Shown: piece by piece, positions 44,904 to 53,893 of the stretch | Layout of the letters: each line of letters starts with the position of its first letter | Numbering within the stretch: the first letter of the stretch is position 1 | From: Isosphaeraceae bacterium | Lineage (GTDB): Bacteria > Planctomycetota > Planctomycetia > Isosphaerales > Isosphaeraceae | Length of the DNA: 64,000 nucleotides | NCBI GenBank assembly: GCA_031291845.1 | Contig: JARLIH010000467.1 | Location: 1-64,000, forward strand | Reading direction: 5' to 3' | Notes under the pieces: model-generated | The model's input: only the letters and a program-made list of their open reading frames with translations | Database searches by the model: none | Told to the model about the DNA's origin: nothing | Translations under genes and position numbers: made by a program

Positions 44904-46442
44904 ATGAACTCGCAAACCGGTTCGTGGGGACGCCGGGTTGGCAAAATGGCATTCGGCGTGATTGCGGTCGCCGGCCTGGCGCGCGTCGTCGCCTTTCTGT
45001 TTTACGTTGGGTGTCAGTTCACGGCGCCCCGGGAAGTCTTTCCGCTCGAAGCGAAAATGGTCCACCTCGCCTGGAGAGTCCAGCATGGAGTGAGGCTCTA
45101 TCCTCCCTGGGTCGACGGCCCCCACGTCGCCAACTTCTTCGGGCCTTGTTACTTCGTGCTGGTCGGTCTGCTCGGGAGGGCGACCGGGGCCGATCTCGAC
45201 GGTCTCGTGCCGATCGCCCGCGCGGTCACGGTTGCATCCGTGCTGGGAATGACGGTGCTGTTGGGCCTGTACGCCGCCCGGAAATACGGCACGGGTGCGG
45301 GTCTCCTGGCTGCCGTGGTCAGCCTTGGCTCCGGTCCGCTGATCGGCTTTGGCGTGATGGCTCGTCCCGATGCCCTGGCCGACGTGCTCGGCTTCATGGG
45401 TTTCCTGCTCGCCACCAGCCGTCTTCGTGGCCAGGTGGCGGTCGGGTGCGTGCTCCTGCTCGTCGCGATTTTCACGAAGCAGACCGCCGTGATTTACCTT
45501 GCAGCCGCGGTGCTGGCCCAATTCCTGATGGGACGTCACGTCGCCGCGGCCGCGGTCGCGGTGTCGGTCGTCCTGACCACGCTCGCGATCGTCGCGGTGG
45601 TGACTCTCGCCATCGAACCCGGGTTTGGGCCTGGCCTGCTAGGCGAATCCCGGAGCCCTTGGGATGGCCTCGCATACCGGGCTTTGCTCGTGCGGCTCAG
45701 TCGCACCTCTCTCGACCTCCCTGTCTGCGCGGGACTTGGCATGCTGTTCTGGTGCGCGCGGCCAACACGCGACCTTCGCTTCGCCGCCCTGGCGGCGACC
45801 TTGATAACGGCATGCTTCGTGGCCTCGGTCAAGAAGGGAGCCGACCTGAATTACTTTCTCCCCTTGCGTGCCGTCGCGTCGCTCGCGGTGGCGACGCTCT
45901 GGTCGGCCATGAAGGGAGCAAACGGCTGCCGCGCGTGGCGACTCGCCGCTGCCGCCACGGTCGCCGCCGCTGCACTGTCCACAACCCTGCTCCCGATAGC
46001 CGTCCAGACCTACGTCGCCTACGAATTCCGGGAGTGGCTCCATACCAGGAACGCGCAGGTCTTGCTCCGGCAGTACGCCGACCTGGTGAAGTTAGCGCGC
46101 GATCCGTCCCGCTCCATCCTCACCGACAGCGGTCACCTCGACATCCAGCGGGGGACGGGCACGGTGTTCGCCGACCCTTGGTTGTTCCGCCTCCTCGCCT
46201 CCACCGAACGCCTTAATCCCGTCGACCTGCAACGGGCCATCGAAAACGAGCGGTATGACTGGATCGTCACGACCAAGCCGTTGGAAGACCCGGAGTACGC
46301 AACCTACGAATTCGGCCTGCCGAACCCCCTGGCCGCCGCCGCCCGCCGGCACTACGTTTTCGCAGGCCAGAAGGCCGATCTGTTTGTCTATCAACCCCGC
46401 AATGGCCAATCCACCCGCGGCACGCAGTCGAAAGCGAAGTAG
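44904..46442 (+). CDS. Polytopic membrane protein, probable GT-C glycosyltransferase
   Basis: The 512-aa product has 10-12 hydrophobic segments and a soluble C-terminal domain (about 385-512). The first extracytoplasmic loop has FPLEAKMVHLAWRVQHGVRL, and PHVANFFGPCYFVLVG follows, matching the loop-1 layout of GT39/ArnT-like enzymes, although the usual D-E pair is reduced to a single Glu. It probably transfers a sugar from a lipid carrier on the periplasmic side. It stands alone on the plus strand, convergent with the AhpD gene, and shares no motif that would give the sugar. The last residues are basic. Confidence 0.72.
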   Translation: MNSQTGSWGRRVGKMAFGVIAVAGLARVVAFLFYVGCQFTAPREVFPLEAKMVHLAWRVQHGVRLYPPWVDGPHVANFFGPCYFVLVGLLGRATGADLDGLVPIARAVTVASVLGMTVLLGLYAARKYGTGAGLLAAVVSLGSGPLIGFGVMARPDALADVLGFMGFLLATSRLRGQVAVGCVLLLVAIFTKQTAVIYLAAAVLAQFLMGRHVAAAAVAVSVVLTTLAIVAVVTLAIEPGFGPGLLGESRSPWDGLAYRALLVRLSRTSLDLPVCAGLGMLFWCARPTRDLRFAALAATLITACFVASVKKGADLNYFLPLRAVASLAVATLWSAMKGANGCRAWRLAAAATVAAAALSTTLLPIAVQTYVAYEFREWLHTRNAQVLLRQYADLVKLARDPSRSILTDSGHLDIQRGTGTVFADPWLFRLLASTERLNPVDLQRAIENERYDWIVTTKPLEDPEYATYEFGLPNPLAAAARRHYVFAGQKADLFVYQPRNGQSTRGTQSKAK

Positions 46443-46547
46443 AAAGTCGCGATCCTACAACCCGCGTTATCCACTTTCTCAGACTTGTAAGAACATAAGT
46501 TCCATTATCGGACGGTGAGACGTTGTCCATTTTGGGCCGGCAATGCT

Positions 46548-46979
46548 TCACTCCTGTGGTGGTAGCACGTCAGGCTCGATCTGGTAGCCGTCGGCCAGGG
46601 CGTTGGTCGAGTTGAAAAGGGCGACGATGGCCAGGACTTCCCCCAGGCCCTCGACGTCGAGACCGAGCTTGCGCACCGCGGCCGTGTGTGAGTTGACGCA
46701 GTAGGCACAGCCGTTGGTCGCCGAGACGGCCAGGGCGATGATCTCGCGCGTCAACGGGTCGAGCTTGCTCGTGCGCCCGGCGGCCTCGGGGTGCATCAGG
46801 GCCTTGAGGCGGGTCCAGACCATCTCGAGGTGATCGGGGTGCGTCGCCAAGGTGCGCCAGATGTTCGGGACGAAGGCGATTCCCTTGGTGGCCTTGATGT
46901 CGGCGAAGATGGCCGCGACACGGCCGGTGGCTTCGGTTTCTTGTATGAGTCTTACGGTTGCTGGTGTTCGTTCGGACAT
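46548..46979 (-). CDS. AhpD-like carboxymuconolactone decarboxylase family protein
   Basis: A 143-aa soluble protein. It has the AhpD core motif NGCAYCVNSHTAAVRKLG, with the redox pair Cys91 and Cys94 and the nearby His98. Family members act as peroxidases or peroxidase partners, and many remain uncharacterised. The N-terminal part with a P-N-I-W (FVPNIWRTLATHPDHLEMVW) matches peroxidase-related CMD proteins. It is a single gene between two membrane glycosyltransferases and convergent with the first, so it looks unrelated to EPS synthesis. Confidence 0.92.
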   Translation of the reverse strand: MSERTPATVRLIQETEATGRVAAIFADIKATKGIAFVPNIWRTLATHPDHLEMVWTRLKALMHPEAAGRTSKLDPLTREIIALAVSATNGCAYCVNSHTAAVRKLGLDVEGLGEVLAIVALFNSTNALADGYQIEPDVLPPQE

Positions 46980-47189
46980 GGTCGGCCTCGATCGGATGCA
47001 TTGAGGTCATGGGGCCCAGGATCAACGGCCCCCGCGCCCTTCGAGGTTACCACGGCATAACCCGGCTGCGCCTTGCTTCCCGAAAAAGCGACAAAGGACG
47101 CCCATCGGAGGTCTGTCCGACACGTGCGAGGCTCGTCCAAAGGTGACAACAAACCGATACGAGCAGAGTACCGGGGTCCCCCACCGGTG

Positions 47190-47206
47190 AGGCCGCGCTG
47201 CGGCCT
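47190..47206. other. Small perfect hairpin upstream of the GT39 gene
   Basis: AGGCCGC-GCT-GCGGCCT has a 7-bp stem. It lies 28 nt before the annotated start at 47234 and could affect initiation or end an upstream transcript. The rest of 46980-47233 shows nothing clear. Confidence 0.4.
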
Positions 47207-47233
47207 TGCGGCTAAGACGGGAAATGAACAGCG

Positions 47234-48922
47234 ATGCGCGGGATCGATGCGGTACGAGCGCGGCGCAGTCCTGACCTCACCTGCACGCATACTCCTCTGT
47301 CGGCGCGCCACTCCCGGACGACCGGTCGGCGCTACTTCGTCGATTTGGCCCCGTCCGGTCGCGTGCATGCCCGCAGCCGTTGGCCGACTCCGGCTCAGGC
47401 CACGCTGTTCGTGCTGGTTCTCGGACTTGTCTGGCGCACGCTGCGATACCTCCTGGCGTTCCCGCTCTGGAACGATGAGGCGTTCCTGGCCCTGAGTATC
47501 CTGACGCGCGACCTTGCGGGGCTGGCGCAGCCGCTGGAATTCGGCCAGATCGCGCCCCCAGGGTTTCTTTGGGCCGAGTGGGGCATCGTGCGGCTGCTGG
47601 GGAAGAGCGAACTCGCCCTGCGGCTTGTCCCGTACCTGGCCGGTGTGTGTTCCCTGCTGCTGTTCCGCCATTTCTGTCGCGGCGTGGCCGGCCGGCGTGT
47701 CGTGCTGGTGGCGGTGGCGCTCCTTGCGGCGTCGTTCTACCCGGTCCGGCATGCCAACGAGGTCAAGCCGTACGCCATCGACCTGCTTGTTACGCTCGTC
47801 CTGATGGGTTTGGGCTGGCGCGTCTGGCTCGAGCCACGTCGGGGGGAACGCTGGGCGGTGCTCATCATCATGGCGGCCGTCGGCGTGTGGTGTTCGTACC
47901 CGGCGGTATTTCCCGCGGCAAGCGTGGCGGTCCTGGTCGGTTTTCGTGCCTGGCGCGAGCGGACACCGCGGGTCTGGGCGTGGGGCTTGACGTACATCTT
48001 GGTTCTGGCGGCGAGCTGGGCCCTCATGGCGGTGACGTTCGCCCTACCGCAGGCACGGGCGTCCGCCTGGCTACCCGGGTTGTCCACCTGGCGCGGGGCA
48101 TTCCCGCCGCTAGCGCATCCGTGGCGGCTCCCGTGGTGGCTGCTGGAGGTTCACACGGGCAACATGCTTGCCTATCCGCACGGCGGGCACAACTTCGGCA
48201 GCACGCCGACGTTTTTGCTGGTCATGGCGGGCATTTGGGCACTCTGGCGACAGCCGCGGCGTCGGTCCCTCCTCTGGCTGTTGCTCGGTCCGCTGGCGTT
48301 CGCTCTGGTCGCGGCGGCCCTGCGCCGTTATCCGTACGGCACGAGCGCTCGGATCATGCTGTACATGGCCCCCGCTTTCTGCTTGCTGGCCGCTGAAGGA
48401 AGCATCGCGCTGCTCCGGACCTGGGGCCGGCGGGGGCTCCGGTATGGACCCTTCGTGCTCGCCGGATCGTTGGCCCTGCTCACGGCAGCCTGGGTCGTGA
48501 CCGACATCAGTGCGCCCTACACCCGCCGGTCCGACCTGGAAAAGCGCCGGCTGATCCAGCAATGGGCCGAGATCACGAGCCCCGGCGACCTTTGGGTCGT
48601 CTTCGACGGCGCAACTCCTCTGCCCCAGGTTCCCGAGATGATGGTCTCACAATGGGTTCAGCGAGTGGCCGACTTCCGCTATGATGTGCGGAGCCTTGCC
48701 CCGGTGCCGGTGTGGTGGGAACCGGATCCTCAGACCGTCGCGCTGCTGCACGGCAGACGGATCTGGTTCTTTGTGCACCATCACGGCTGCGCGAGGCTGT
48801 ATCCGGGGGCGCGTCTGGCGGCCTATGAAAAGGCCCTTACCGCCCGCCTTGGGCCGCCCGTTTCGTCGGGGCCCTTGTTCGTCGACGGGGCGATTCTCGT
48901 GGTTCACGTCTACTCGCCCTGA
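47234..48922 (+). CDS. Glycosyltransferase family 39-like membrane protein
   Basis: A 562-aa GT-C enzyme. The hallmark loop PLWNDEAFLALSIL contains the acidic Asp-Glu pair directly after the first helix, and GQIAPPGFLWAEWG follows, as in PMT_2/ArnT-type enzymes that use polyprenyl-phosphate sugars. About ten helices are followed by a soluble domain from about residue 430 with VVFDGATPLPQVPEM. The start is uncertain: the first 43 residues are arginine-rich and unlike the family, and a GTG at 47363 would place the first helix closer to the N-terminus. It lies 33 bp before the next GT39 gene, so the two are probably co-transcribed. Confidence 0.85.
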   Translation: MRGIDAVRARRSPDLTCTHTPLSARHSRTTGRRYFVDLAPSGRVHARSRWPTPAQATLFVLVLGLVWRTLRYLLAFPLWNDEAFLALSILTRDLAGLAQPLEFGQIAPPGFLWAEWGIVRLLGKSELALRLVPYLAGVCSLLLFRHFCRGVAGRRVVLVAVALLAASFYPVRHANEVKPYAIDLLVTLVLMGLGWRVWLEPRRGERWAVLIIMAAVGVWCSYPAVFPAASVAVLVGFRAWRERTPRVWAWGLTYILVLAASWALMAVTFALPQARASAWLPGLSTWRGAFPPLAHPWRLPWWLLEVHTGNMLAYPHGGHNFGSTPTFLLVMAGIWALWRQPRRRSLLWLLLGPLAFALVAAALRRYPYGTSARIMLYMAPAFCLLAAEGSIALLRTWGRRGLRYGPFVLAGSLALLTAAWVVTDISAPYTRRSDLEKRRLIQQWAEITSPGDLWVVFDGATPLPQVPEMMVSQWVQRVADFRYDVRSLAPVPVWWEPDPQTVALLHGRRIWFFVHHHGCARLYPGARLAAYEKALTARLGPPVSSGPLFVDGAILVVHVYSP

Positions 48923-48955
48923 CGGTAAAGATCGAATCCCAGGAGTTGCGGCGCC

Positions 48956-50935
48956 ATGACGGCATTCACATCCCGGATTCGCCCTCGCCTGTGGCGCCCG
49001 GATCCTCAGGCCGAACCCGCCGGACCGAGCAATCCTCCTCCGGCCGCCGAAGCGCGCTGGGCGCTGGCGTTCATCTTGGTTGTCATGAGCGCGCAGATCG
49101 TCTTCCTGACGGTCGGCTGTGACTGGGACCTGTGCGGCGACGAGGCGGAATACTGGGCGTGGTCGCGCCGGCTGGACTGGAGCTATTATGCCAAGGGGCC
49201 GCTGATCGCCTTCTTGATACGGCTGGCAACCACACTTGGGGGCGACCTGAGCGAGGGCCTGACCGGTTCGCTCATGCCGGCGGTGCGGCTGCCGGCGGTC
49301 CTGCTCGGGGCCCTCACCGCGTGGGGCGTGTTCCGACTGGCGGCCGAGACGTGCCGGAGTGCGCGGGCCGGTCTGGTCGCGGTGCTGATCCTGCCGGCCA
49401 TTCCGTTGTTCCGGATCGGCGGCCTGATCATGACGATCGACACGCCGCTGGTTTGCTGCTGGACCTGGGCGGCGGTCTGGTCGTACCGCGGGATCATGCG
49501 CGGCGGCACGCGGGCCTGGCTGCTGGCTGGGCTGCTCGTGGCGCTTGGCGTGATGGCCAAGTACACGATGCTCGCCTTTCCGGCCTCGGTGGGCCTGTTC
49601 CTCCTGCTGGGTCGCGCGCGGCGGCGGCAGTTGCTCCGCCCGGGCTTCTGGTTCCTGGCGCTGGGCTGCGGGGTGGGCATGGCGCCGATCGTGTACTGGA
49701 ACACCCAGCACGGCTGGCTTGCCGCGGAGCAAATGTCCAACCGGCTCGGCCTCGACTCCTCGTGGAACTGGGGCCGCTTGCAACCGCTGCTGGCCTTCCT
49801 GGGGGGCGAGGTCCTGGCGCTGGGCATCTGGGGTTACTTTGGCTTACGGGCACTCGGCCCAGCGGCGACGGGGGCGTTGCGCCCGGACGACGAGGGCGAC
49901 CGAGCAGGCCGGCTTTACCTGTTCTGCCTCTGGATCGTGGTCTGGTCGGCCTGTGTGGCGGCTTGCCTGCTGGGCGAGACGGAAATGAACTGGTCTGCGC
50001 CGGCGCACGTTTCGCTCCTGGCGCTGGCGGGCGGCTGGCTGGCCCCTCGCGTGTTGCGCGCTAGGCCCGGGCAAGAACGTCCCCAAGGGGCTTGGCAATA
50101 CGGCCTGCTCTGGGGCCTGAGCCTGGCCGGGCTGACCGCCTTACAGCACACGGAGTGGTTCTATCCGGCACTCTCGCGGATCACCCCCGCCCCGACGGCC
50201 GGTCGGCCTGCCCCACTCCGGGAGCTCGACCCGACATGCCGGATGCGGGGCTACCGCGAGCTGGAGCCTGCCGTCGACGCCCGGCTGGTCGGCTTGCGGG
50301 CGGAAGGCCTCGACCCGTTCGTGCTGACGCCGACCTACACACTGGCCGCGACCCTCTCGTTCTACCTGAAGGGTCAGCCCGAAGTGTACTGCGTGGCCTG
50401 GTCCCCCGGCCTGGCGGCCAGGGCGCTGAACCAGCACGACCTTTGGCGGCCCAACCCGCGGCACGACCTCAACGCCTTCCTCGACCGGCCCGTCGTGATC
50501 GTCGAGGACGCCACCCGAGGCATCAGCTACGCGCAAGGGGCCGTTGCGCACGGCGTCGTCCGGGGCGCGGGCACCTCGGAGCGCGTGTTGGTCCGTCGCG
50601 GCGGTACGGTCGTCGCGGCCTGGGATATCACCGTCTACCCCCATTACACCGGCCTCCGCGACGTCGAAGAGAACCGCGTGCTGCTCCAGACCTACGCCAC
50701 GCCCGCCTACTACGCCGCCCAGGGGGGGACGCCGCAGGCCTTCGTCCGCGGCCTCTACCGTGACTTACTCGGCCGTGCCCCGACGGACCAGGAGCTGGCG
50801 GACTGGGTGACCACGCTGAGCGGTCAGCCCAGGGCACTCCTTGTTAGTGCGCTCGCCAGACGCGACGAATATCGTCGGCGACGTGAAACCGAACGATCGT
50901 CGGCCAAGTCCACACCGGAAGGGCCGCCCAGGTAG
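48956..50935 (+). CDS. Glycosyltransferase family 39-like protein with C-terminal DUF4214 domain
   Basis: A 659-aa GT-C enzyme. After a first helix (about 35-52) the loop CDWDLCGDEAEYWAWSRRLD carries the Asp-Glu pair, followed by YYAKGPLIAFLIRLAT. Further helices extend to about 400 and a soluble domain to about 590. The C-terminal 60 residues (FVRGLYRDLLGRAPTDQEL, then ALLVSALARRDEYRRR) match the DUF4214 pattern, a domain mostly found in secreted and surface proteins. The fusion suggests the tail recognises a glycan or a surface partner on the outer face (inference). It is downstream of and co-directional with the previous GT39 gene. Confidence 0.88.
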   Translation: MTAFTSRIRPRLWRPDPQAEPAGPSNPPPAAEARWALAFILVVMSAQIVFLTVGCDWDLCGDEAEYWAWSRRLDWSYYAKGPLIAFLIRLATTLGGDLSEGLTGSLMPAVRLPAVLLGALTAWGVFRLAAETCRSARAGLVAVLILPAIPLFRIGGLIMTIDTPLVCCWTWAAVWSYRGIMRGGTRAWLLAGLLVALGVMAKYTMLAFPASVGLFLLLGRARRRQLLRPGFWFLALGCGVGMAPIVYWNTQHGWLAAEQMSNRLGLDSSWNWGRLQPLLAFLGGEVLALGIWGYFGLRALGPAATGALRPDDEGDRAGRLYLFCLWIVVWSACVAACLLGETEMNWSAPAHVSLLALAGGWLAPRVLRARPGQERPQGAWQYGLLWGLSLAGLTALQHTEWFYPALSRITPAPTAGRPAPLRELDPTCRMRGYRELEPAVDARLVGLRAEGLDPFVLTPTYTLAATLSFYLKGQPEVYCVAWSPGLAARALNQHDLWRPNPRHDLNAFLDRPVVIVEDATRGISYAQGAVAHGVVRGAGTSERVLVRRGGTVVAAWDITVYPHYTGLRDVEENRVLLQTYATPAYYAAQGGTPQAFVRGLYRDLLGRAPTDQELADWVTTLSGQPRALLVSALARRDEYRRRRETERSSAKSTPEGPPR

Positions 50936-50963
50936 GCACCGGTTTTTCAAGGGTGAGGAGACG

Positions 50964-52427
50964 TCAGACGGGCAGGCGGCTCAGGAGCTGGCCGGGGACC
51001 ATGTCGAGGAGTCGTTGCCAGCGCCCCTGCTGCTCGTCCTGGATCATGGAAATGCGCTGATAGAGCCAGGTCTGGGCCTCTTCCGCGGTGGCGGCCGTCG
51101 TGTTGGGCTCATCCCGCGGGTCCGGTTCCCCTGGGACCATCGCCATCGCGGGCGCAAACGGCGAGGTGTCCGCGGCCTCATTTTTAGGGGCGACACCATT
51201 TTGGTAGCCGGAACGTGCCGGGGAAAGGGCCGCCTCGGCGTTGAGGTGGAAAGGGCGTGACATAGGCGCGGCCGCCGCCATGCCTAATCGGGTTGGCCTC
51301 GTGGGCAAATCCGGTCCGCCTCGGCCGTGATTGGGAGTCGAGACCCACGCGCTGAGCTCGGCCTTCAGCACGTCGAGTTCTTGGTTCAGCCGCTGGAAGT
51401 GGTCGAGTTCCCGCTTCAGGGACCGAGCGTGCTCCTGGTGCGCCGCGCTGAGTTCCCGGAGGAGTTCCGCTCCCGTGCGGCCCAGCTCCTCGGACAACTC
51501 GTGCCTGAGCTGCTCGAACATCTCCCGCTGCATCAGGCGGAACTGGTCGACCAGGGGGCTCAGGAACGTATCCACGACGTCTGCCGGCAGTGGCTCCGAG
51601 AGCATTGTCCGCGGTGTTGTTTCTTGTGCGGCGACCGGCAGAAGGTCGGCAGGCGGAGCCGGCTCCCCTGCCCCGGATTCATGATCCTCCGACTCGAGCT
51701 CGAGCGTGCCGTCCGAGATGGCTCGATGGGCGTTGCACCGGACCTGGATCAGCGAGTGTCCCACGCGGAGCTCGTCCCCGTCTTCCACGCGGGCGAAGCG
51801 CGTGGCATCGCCGTTGACCGTGAGGCCGGCCAGGCCAAGCAGGTCGACGACCCAGATACCGGCCGGCGTGTGCAGAATACTCGCGTGGTAGTTCGAGACG
51901 CTGGGGTCGAGCACCCGGACGTCACAATCGGCCGAGCTGCCGACGAGCGTCAACTCGCCGTGAATCGGGCAGAGCGACGACCGGAGCCCTCGGTGCGAGA
52001 GCTCCAGCGTCAGCGGCGCGGGGGCCGCGTCTTTCAAGGGGGGTAGGCCGAACCCCGGCGCGCCGGCGACTGGGGCCGCCGTCTTCACCGGCTCGTCGGC
52101 AATCCCCCCCAACAGGCGAATGCGATACGGCCCGATCCGGAGCGTCTTGTGCAGCGGCAGCCAGCCCGAACGGAGGCAGCGGCCTTCCAGGTACGTCCCC
52201 GCGCGGCTCCCCAGGTCGACATAGCAGAGGTGCCCGCCCACGACCTGCAAGTACGCATGCCGCTCGCTGACGTCAGCGTGAGGGAAGTGCAGGTCCGATG
52301 CCGGGTCCCGGCCGATCAGCAAAAACGGCTGGTCGAACTCCACCGTCTCGGCGTGTGGCGCCCCCTGGCACTCAACGCTCAGCCGGAGGGGGCCGGTTGC
52401 CCCGCATGCTTTCAGAAACGGGTTCAT
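50964..52427 (-). CDS. Double-FHA-domain protein with coiled coil (paralogue of 18065-19330)
   Basis: This 487-aa predicted cytoplasmic protein has FHA1 at about 15-108 (PFLLIGRDPASDLHF and SERHAYLQ) and FHA2 at about 140-230 (TLVGSSADCDVRVLDPSVSN, then YHASIL). A long Glu/Leu-rich coiled coil (about 285-360), a disordered Pro/Ala linker and the C-terminal block T-W-L-x-x-R-I-S-x-I-x-D-E-x5-W-x-x-L-L follow. Here FHA2 keeps a more typical S-N-Y-H core than its paralogue. The ATG at 52427 is chosen over a GTG one codon upstream. The gene faces away from rmlA and lies next to EPS genes, so a link to phosphorylation-dependent control of EPS is possible but unproven. Confidence 0.86.
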   Translation of the reverse strand: MNPFLKACGATGPLRLSVECQGAPHAETVEFDQPFLLIGRDPASDLHFPHADVSERHAYLQVVGGHLCYVDLGSRAGTYLEGRCLRSGWLPLHKTLRIGPYRIRLLGGIADEPVKTAAPVAGAPGFGLPPLKDAAPAPLTLELSHRGLRSSLCPIHGELTLVGSSADCDVRVLDPSVSNYHASILHTPAGIWVVDLLGLAGLTVNGDATRFARVEDGDELRVGHSLIQVRCNAHRAISDGTLELESEDHESGAGEPAPPADLLPVAAQETTPRTMLSEPLPADVVDTFLSPLVDQFRLMQREMFEQLRHELSEELGRTGAELLRELSAAHQEHARSLKRELDHFQRLNQELDVLKAELSAWVSTPNHGRGGPDLPTRPTRLGMAAAAPMSRPFHLNAEAALSPARSGYQNGVAPKNEAADTSPFAPAMAMVPGEPDPRDEPNTTAATAEEAQTWLYQRISMIQDEQQGRWQRLLDMVPGQLLSRLPV

Positions 52428-52816
52428 CACGTGACGCTCGTCGTCGAAGGCCCGGGCGATGTCTTTGTACGGAAATGGCAGACCTCACCCCGAGTTCATC
52501 AATGCGTCCGTGCCTTGACCCCACATCGTCGTGCCTGCCAAATAGATTACGTCGCCAACCGGGCCAACGCCGCGGCATGGCTCCTGTCACAACGCGTAAA
52601 GCATACAGATAGACTGAAGGGTTGCCCGCCGTCCCGCAACGTTGGTTCATTTTAATCATCACCCCAGCGTCGACCAGGCACATCAGGCGAGATGCGAAGT
52701 TCGAGAAGGCCGGGAAGGCCGCGTTGTGCGTGGCTTGCTGCATTCTCGGCGGTCCGCTAGCATGAGCGCATCTCAACCGGGCGCTGGAGCTCACTGACCT
52801 CGTCGAGAGTACGCAC
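52428..52816 (+). promoter_or_regulatory. Divergent intergenic region with promoter candidate for rmlA
   Basis: On the plus strand TTGCTG (52735-52740), 17 bp, TAGCAT (52758-52763) gives a moderate promoter with a leader of about 50 nt. The rest, including the side facing the FHA gene, shows no clear signal. Confidence 0.45.
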
Positions 52817-53719
52817 ATGGCGACCCAGGGCGTTTTCTCCAAAGGGATCATCTTGGCCGGCGGCTCGGGGACGCGGCTTTACCCGATCACGCGGGCGGTG
52901 AGCAAGCAGTTGCTGCCGGTCTACGACAAGCCGATGATCTATTACCCACTCTCGACGCTCATGCTGGCGGGTATCCGCGAGGTCCTCTTGATCTCGACCC
53001 CGCAGGACATCGGCAACTTCGAGCGTGTGCTGGGAGATGGTCGCCAGATCGGACTGGCGATTCAATATGCCGTCCAGCCGCATCCCGGGGGGTTGGCGCA
53101 GGCGTTCCTGATCGGCCGTGAGTTCGTGGGCGCTGACAACGTGGCCCTGATCCTGGGGGACAACATCTTCTTCGGCCAGGGGTTCCAGGCCATGCTCGCC
53201 CGCGCTTCGGGGTACGGGACGGGCGCGACGGTCTTCGCCTACCCCGTGAAAGACCCCGAGCGCTACGGCGTCGTCGCGTTCGACTCACAAGGCCGCGCGC
53301 TCTCGATTGAGGAAAAGCCGGCGCAGCCCCAGTCGCACTTTGCCGTGACCGGCCTGTATTTTTACGACAACAAGGTTCTTGAGATCGCGGCCGCGCTCCA
53401 GCCCTCGCCGCGGGGCGAGCTCGAGATCACCGACGTCAACCGCGAATACCTGCGTCGTGGCCAGCTCCGGGTCGAGCGCTTCAGCCGGGGGTTCGCCTGG
53501 CTCGACACCGGCACGACCGAATCGTTGATGCAGGCGGCCAATTACGTGGAGACGATCGAGTCTCGCCAGGGCCTGAAGATTGCATGTATCGAAGAAGTGG
53601 CCTACCGCATGGGTTTCATCGACGCACGCCAGGTCGAAGCGCTCGCCGCCCAGTTCCCGAACGACTACGGCCGCTACCTCAAGGCGCTCGCGACCGAACC
53701 AAGCCCACCCGGCCTCTGA
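52817..53719 (+). CDS. rmlA: Glucose-1-phosphate thymidylyltransferase
   Basis: A 300-aa enzyme that makes dTDP-glucose from glucose 1-phosphate and dTTP, the first step to dTDP-rhamnose and related deoxysugars. It starts [20 protein letters not shown] with the nucleotidyl-binding loop at 14-22, followed by [29 protein letters not shown] holds the metal-binding Asp. [19 protein letters not shown] and [20 protein letters not shown] are characteristic, and the length matches the RmlA/RffH family. The companion rmlB, rmlC and rmlD genes are not in this window, so they must be elsewhere. It is followed by a long hairpin and the GT4-toroid gene. Confidence 0.96.
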   Translation: MATQGVFSKGIILAGGSGTRLYPITRAVSKQLLPVYDKPMIYYPLSTLMLAGIREVLLISTPQDIGNFERVLGDGRQIGLAIQYAVQPHPGGLAQAFLIGREFVGADNVALILGDNIFFGQGFQAMLARASGYGTGATVFAYPVKDPERYGVVAFDSQGRALSIEEKPAQPQSHFAVTGLYFYDNKVLEIAAALQPSPRGELEITDVNREYLRRGQLRVERFSRGFAWLDTGTTESLMQAANYVETIESRQGLKIACIEEVAYRMGFIDARQVEALAAQFPNDYGRYLKALATEPSPPGL

Positions 53720-53820
53720 GCGCGCGGCACCGTCTGTCTTCCGTGGGGGTTGGGGAACCGTCGTCGATGTAATACGATGGTCGGCCTTGTCTTAACACAC
53801 GGGTAAAGAGACAGACTCGC

Positions 53821-53857
53821 GCAGCAACCCGGGCGACGGCCTCGCCTCGGTTGCTGC
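53821..53857 (+). other. Long two-part hairpin before the GT4-toroid gene
   Basis: An outer perfect 9-bp stem (GCAGCAACC/GGTTGCTGC) encloses an inner perfect 5-bp stem (GGCGA/TCGCC) with loop CGGCC. It ends 36 nt before the ATG and has no T tract, so a leader regulatory element is as likely as a terminator of rmlA. Confidence 0.6.
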
Positions 53858-53893
53858 GGCCATTTGGCGAGACGGAATGGAGCCGCCCCTTTG

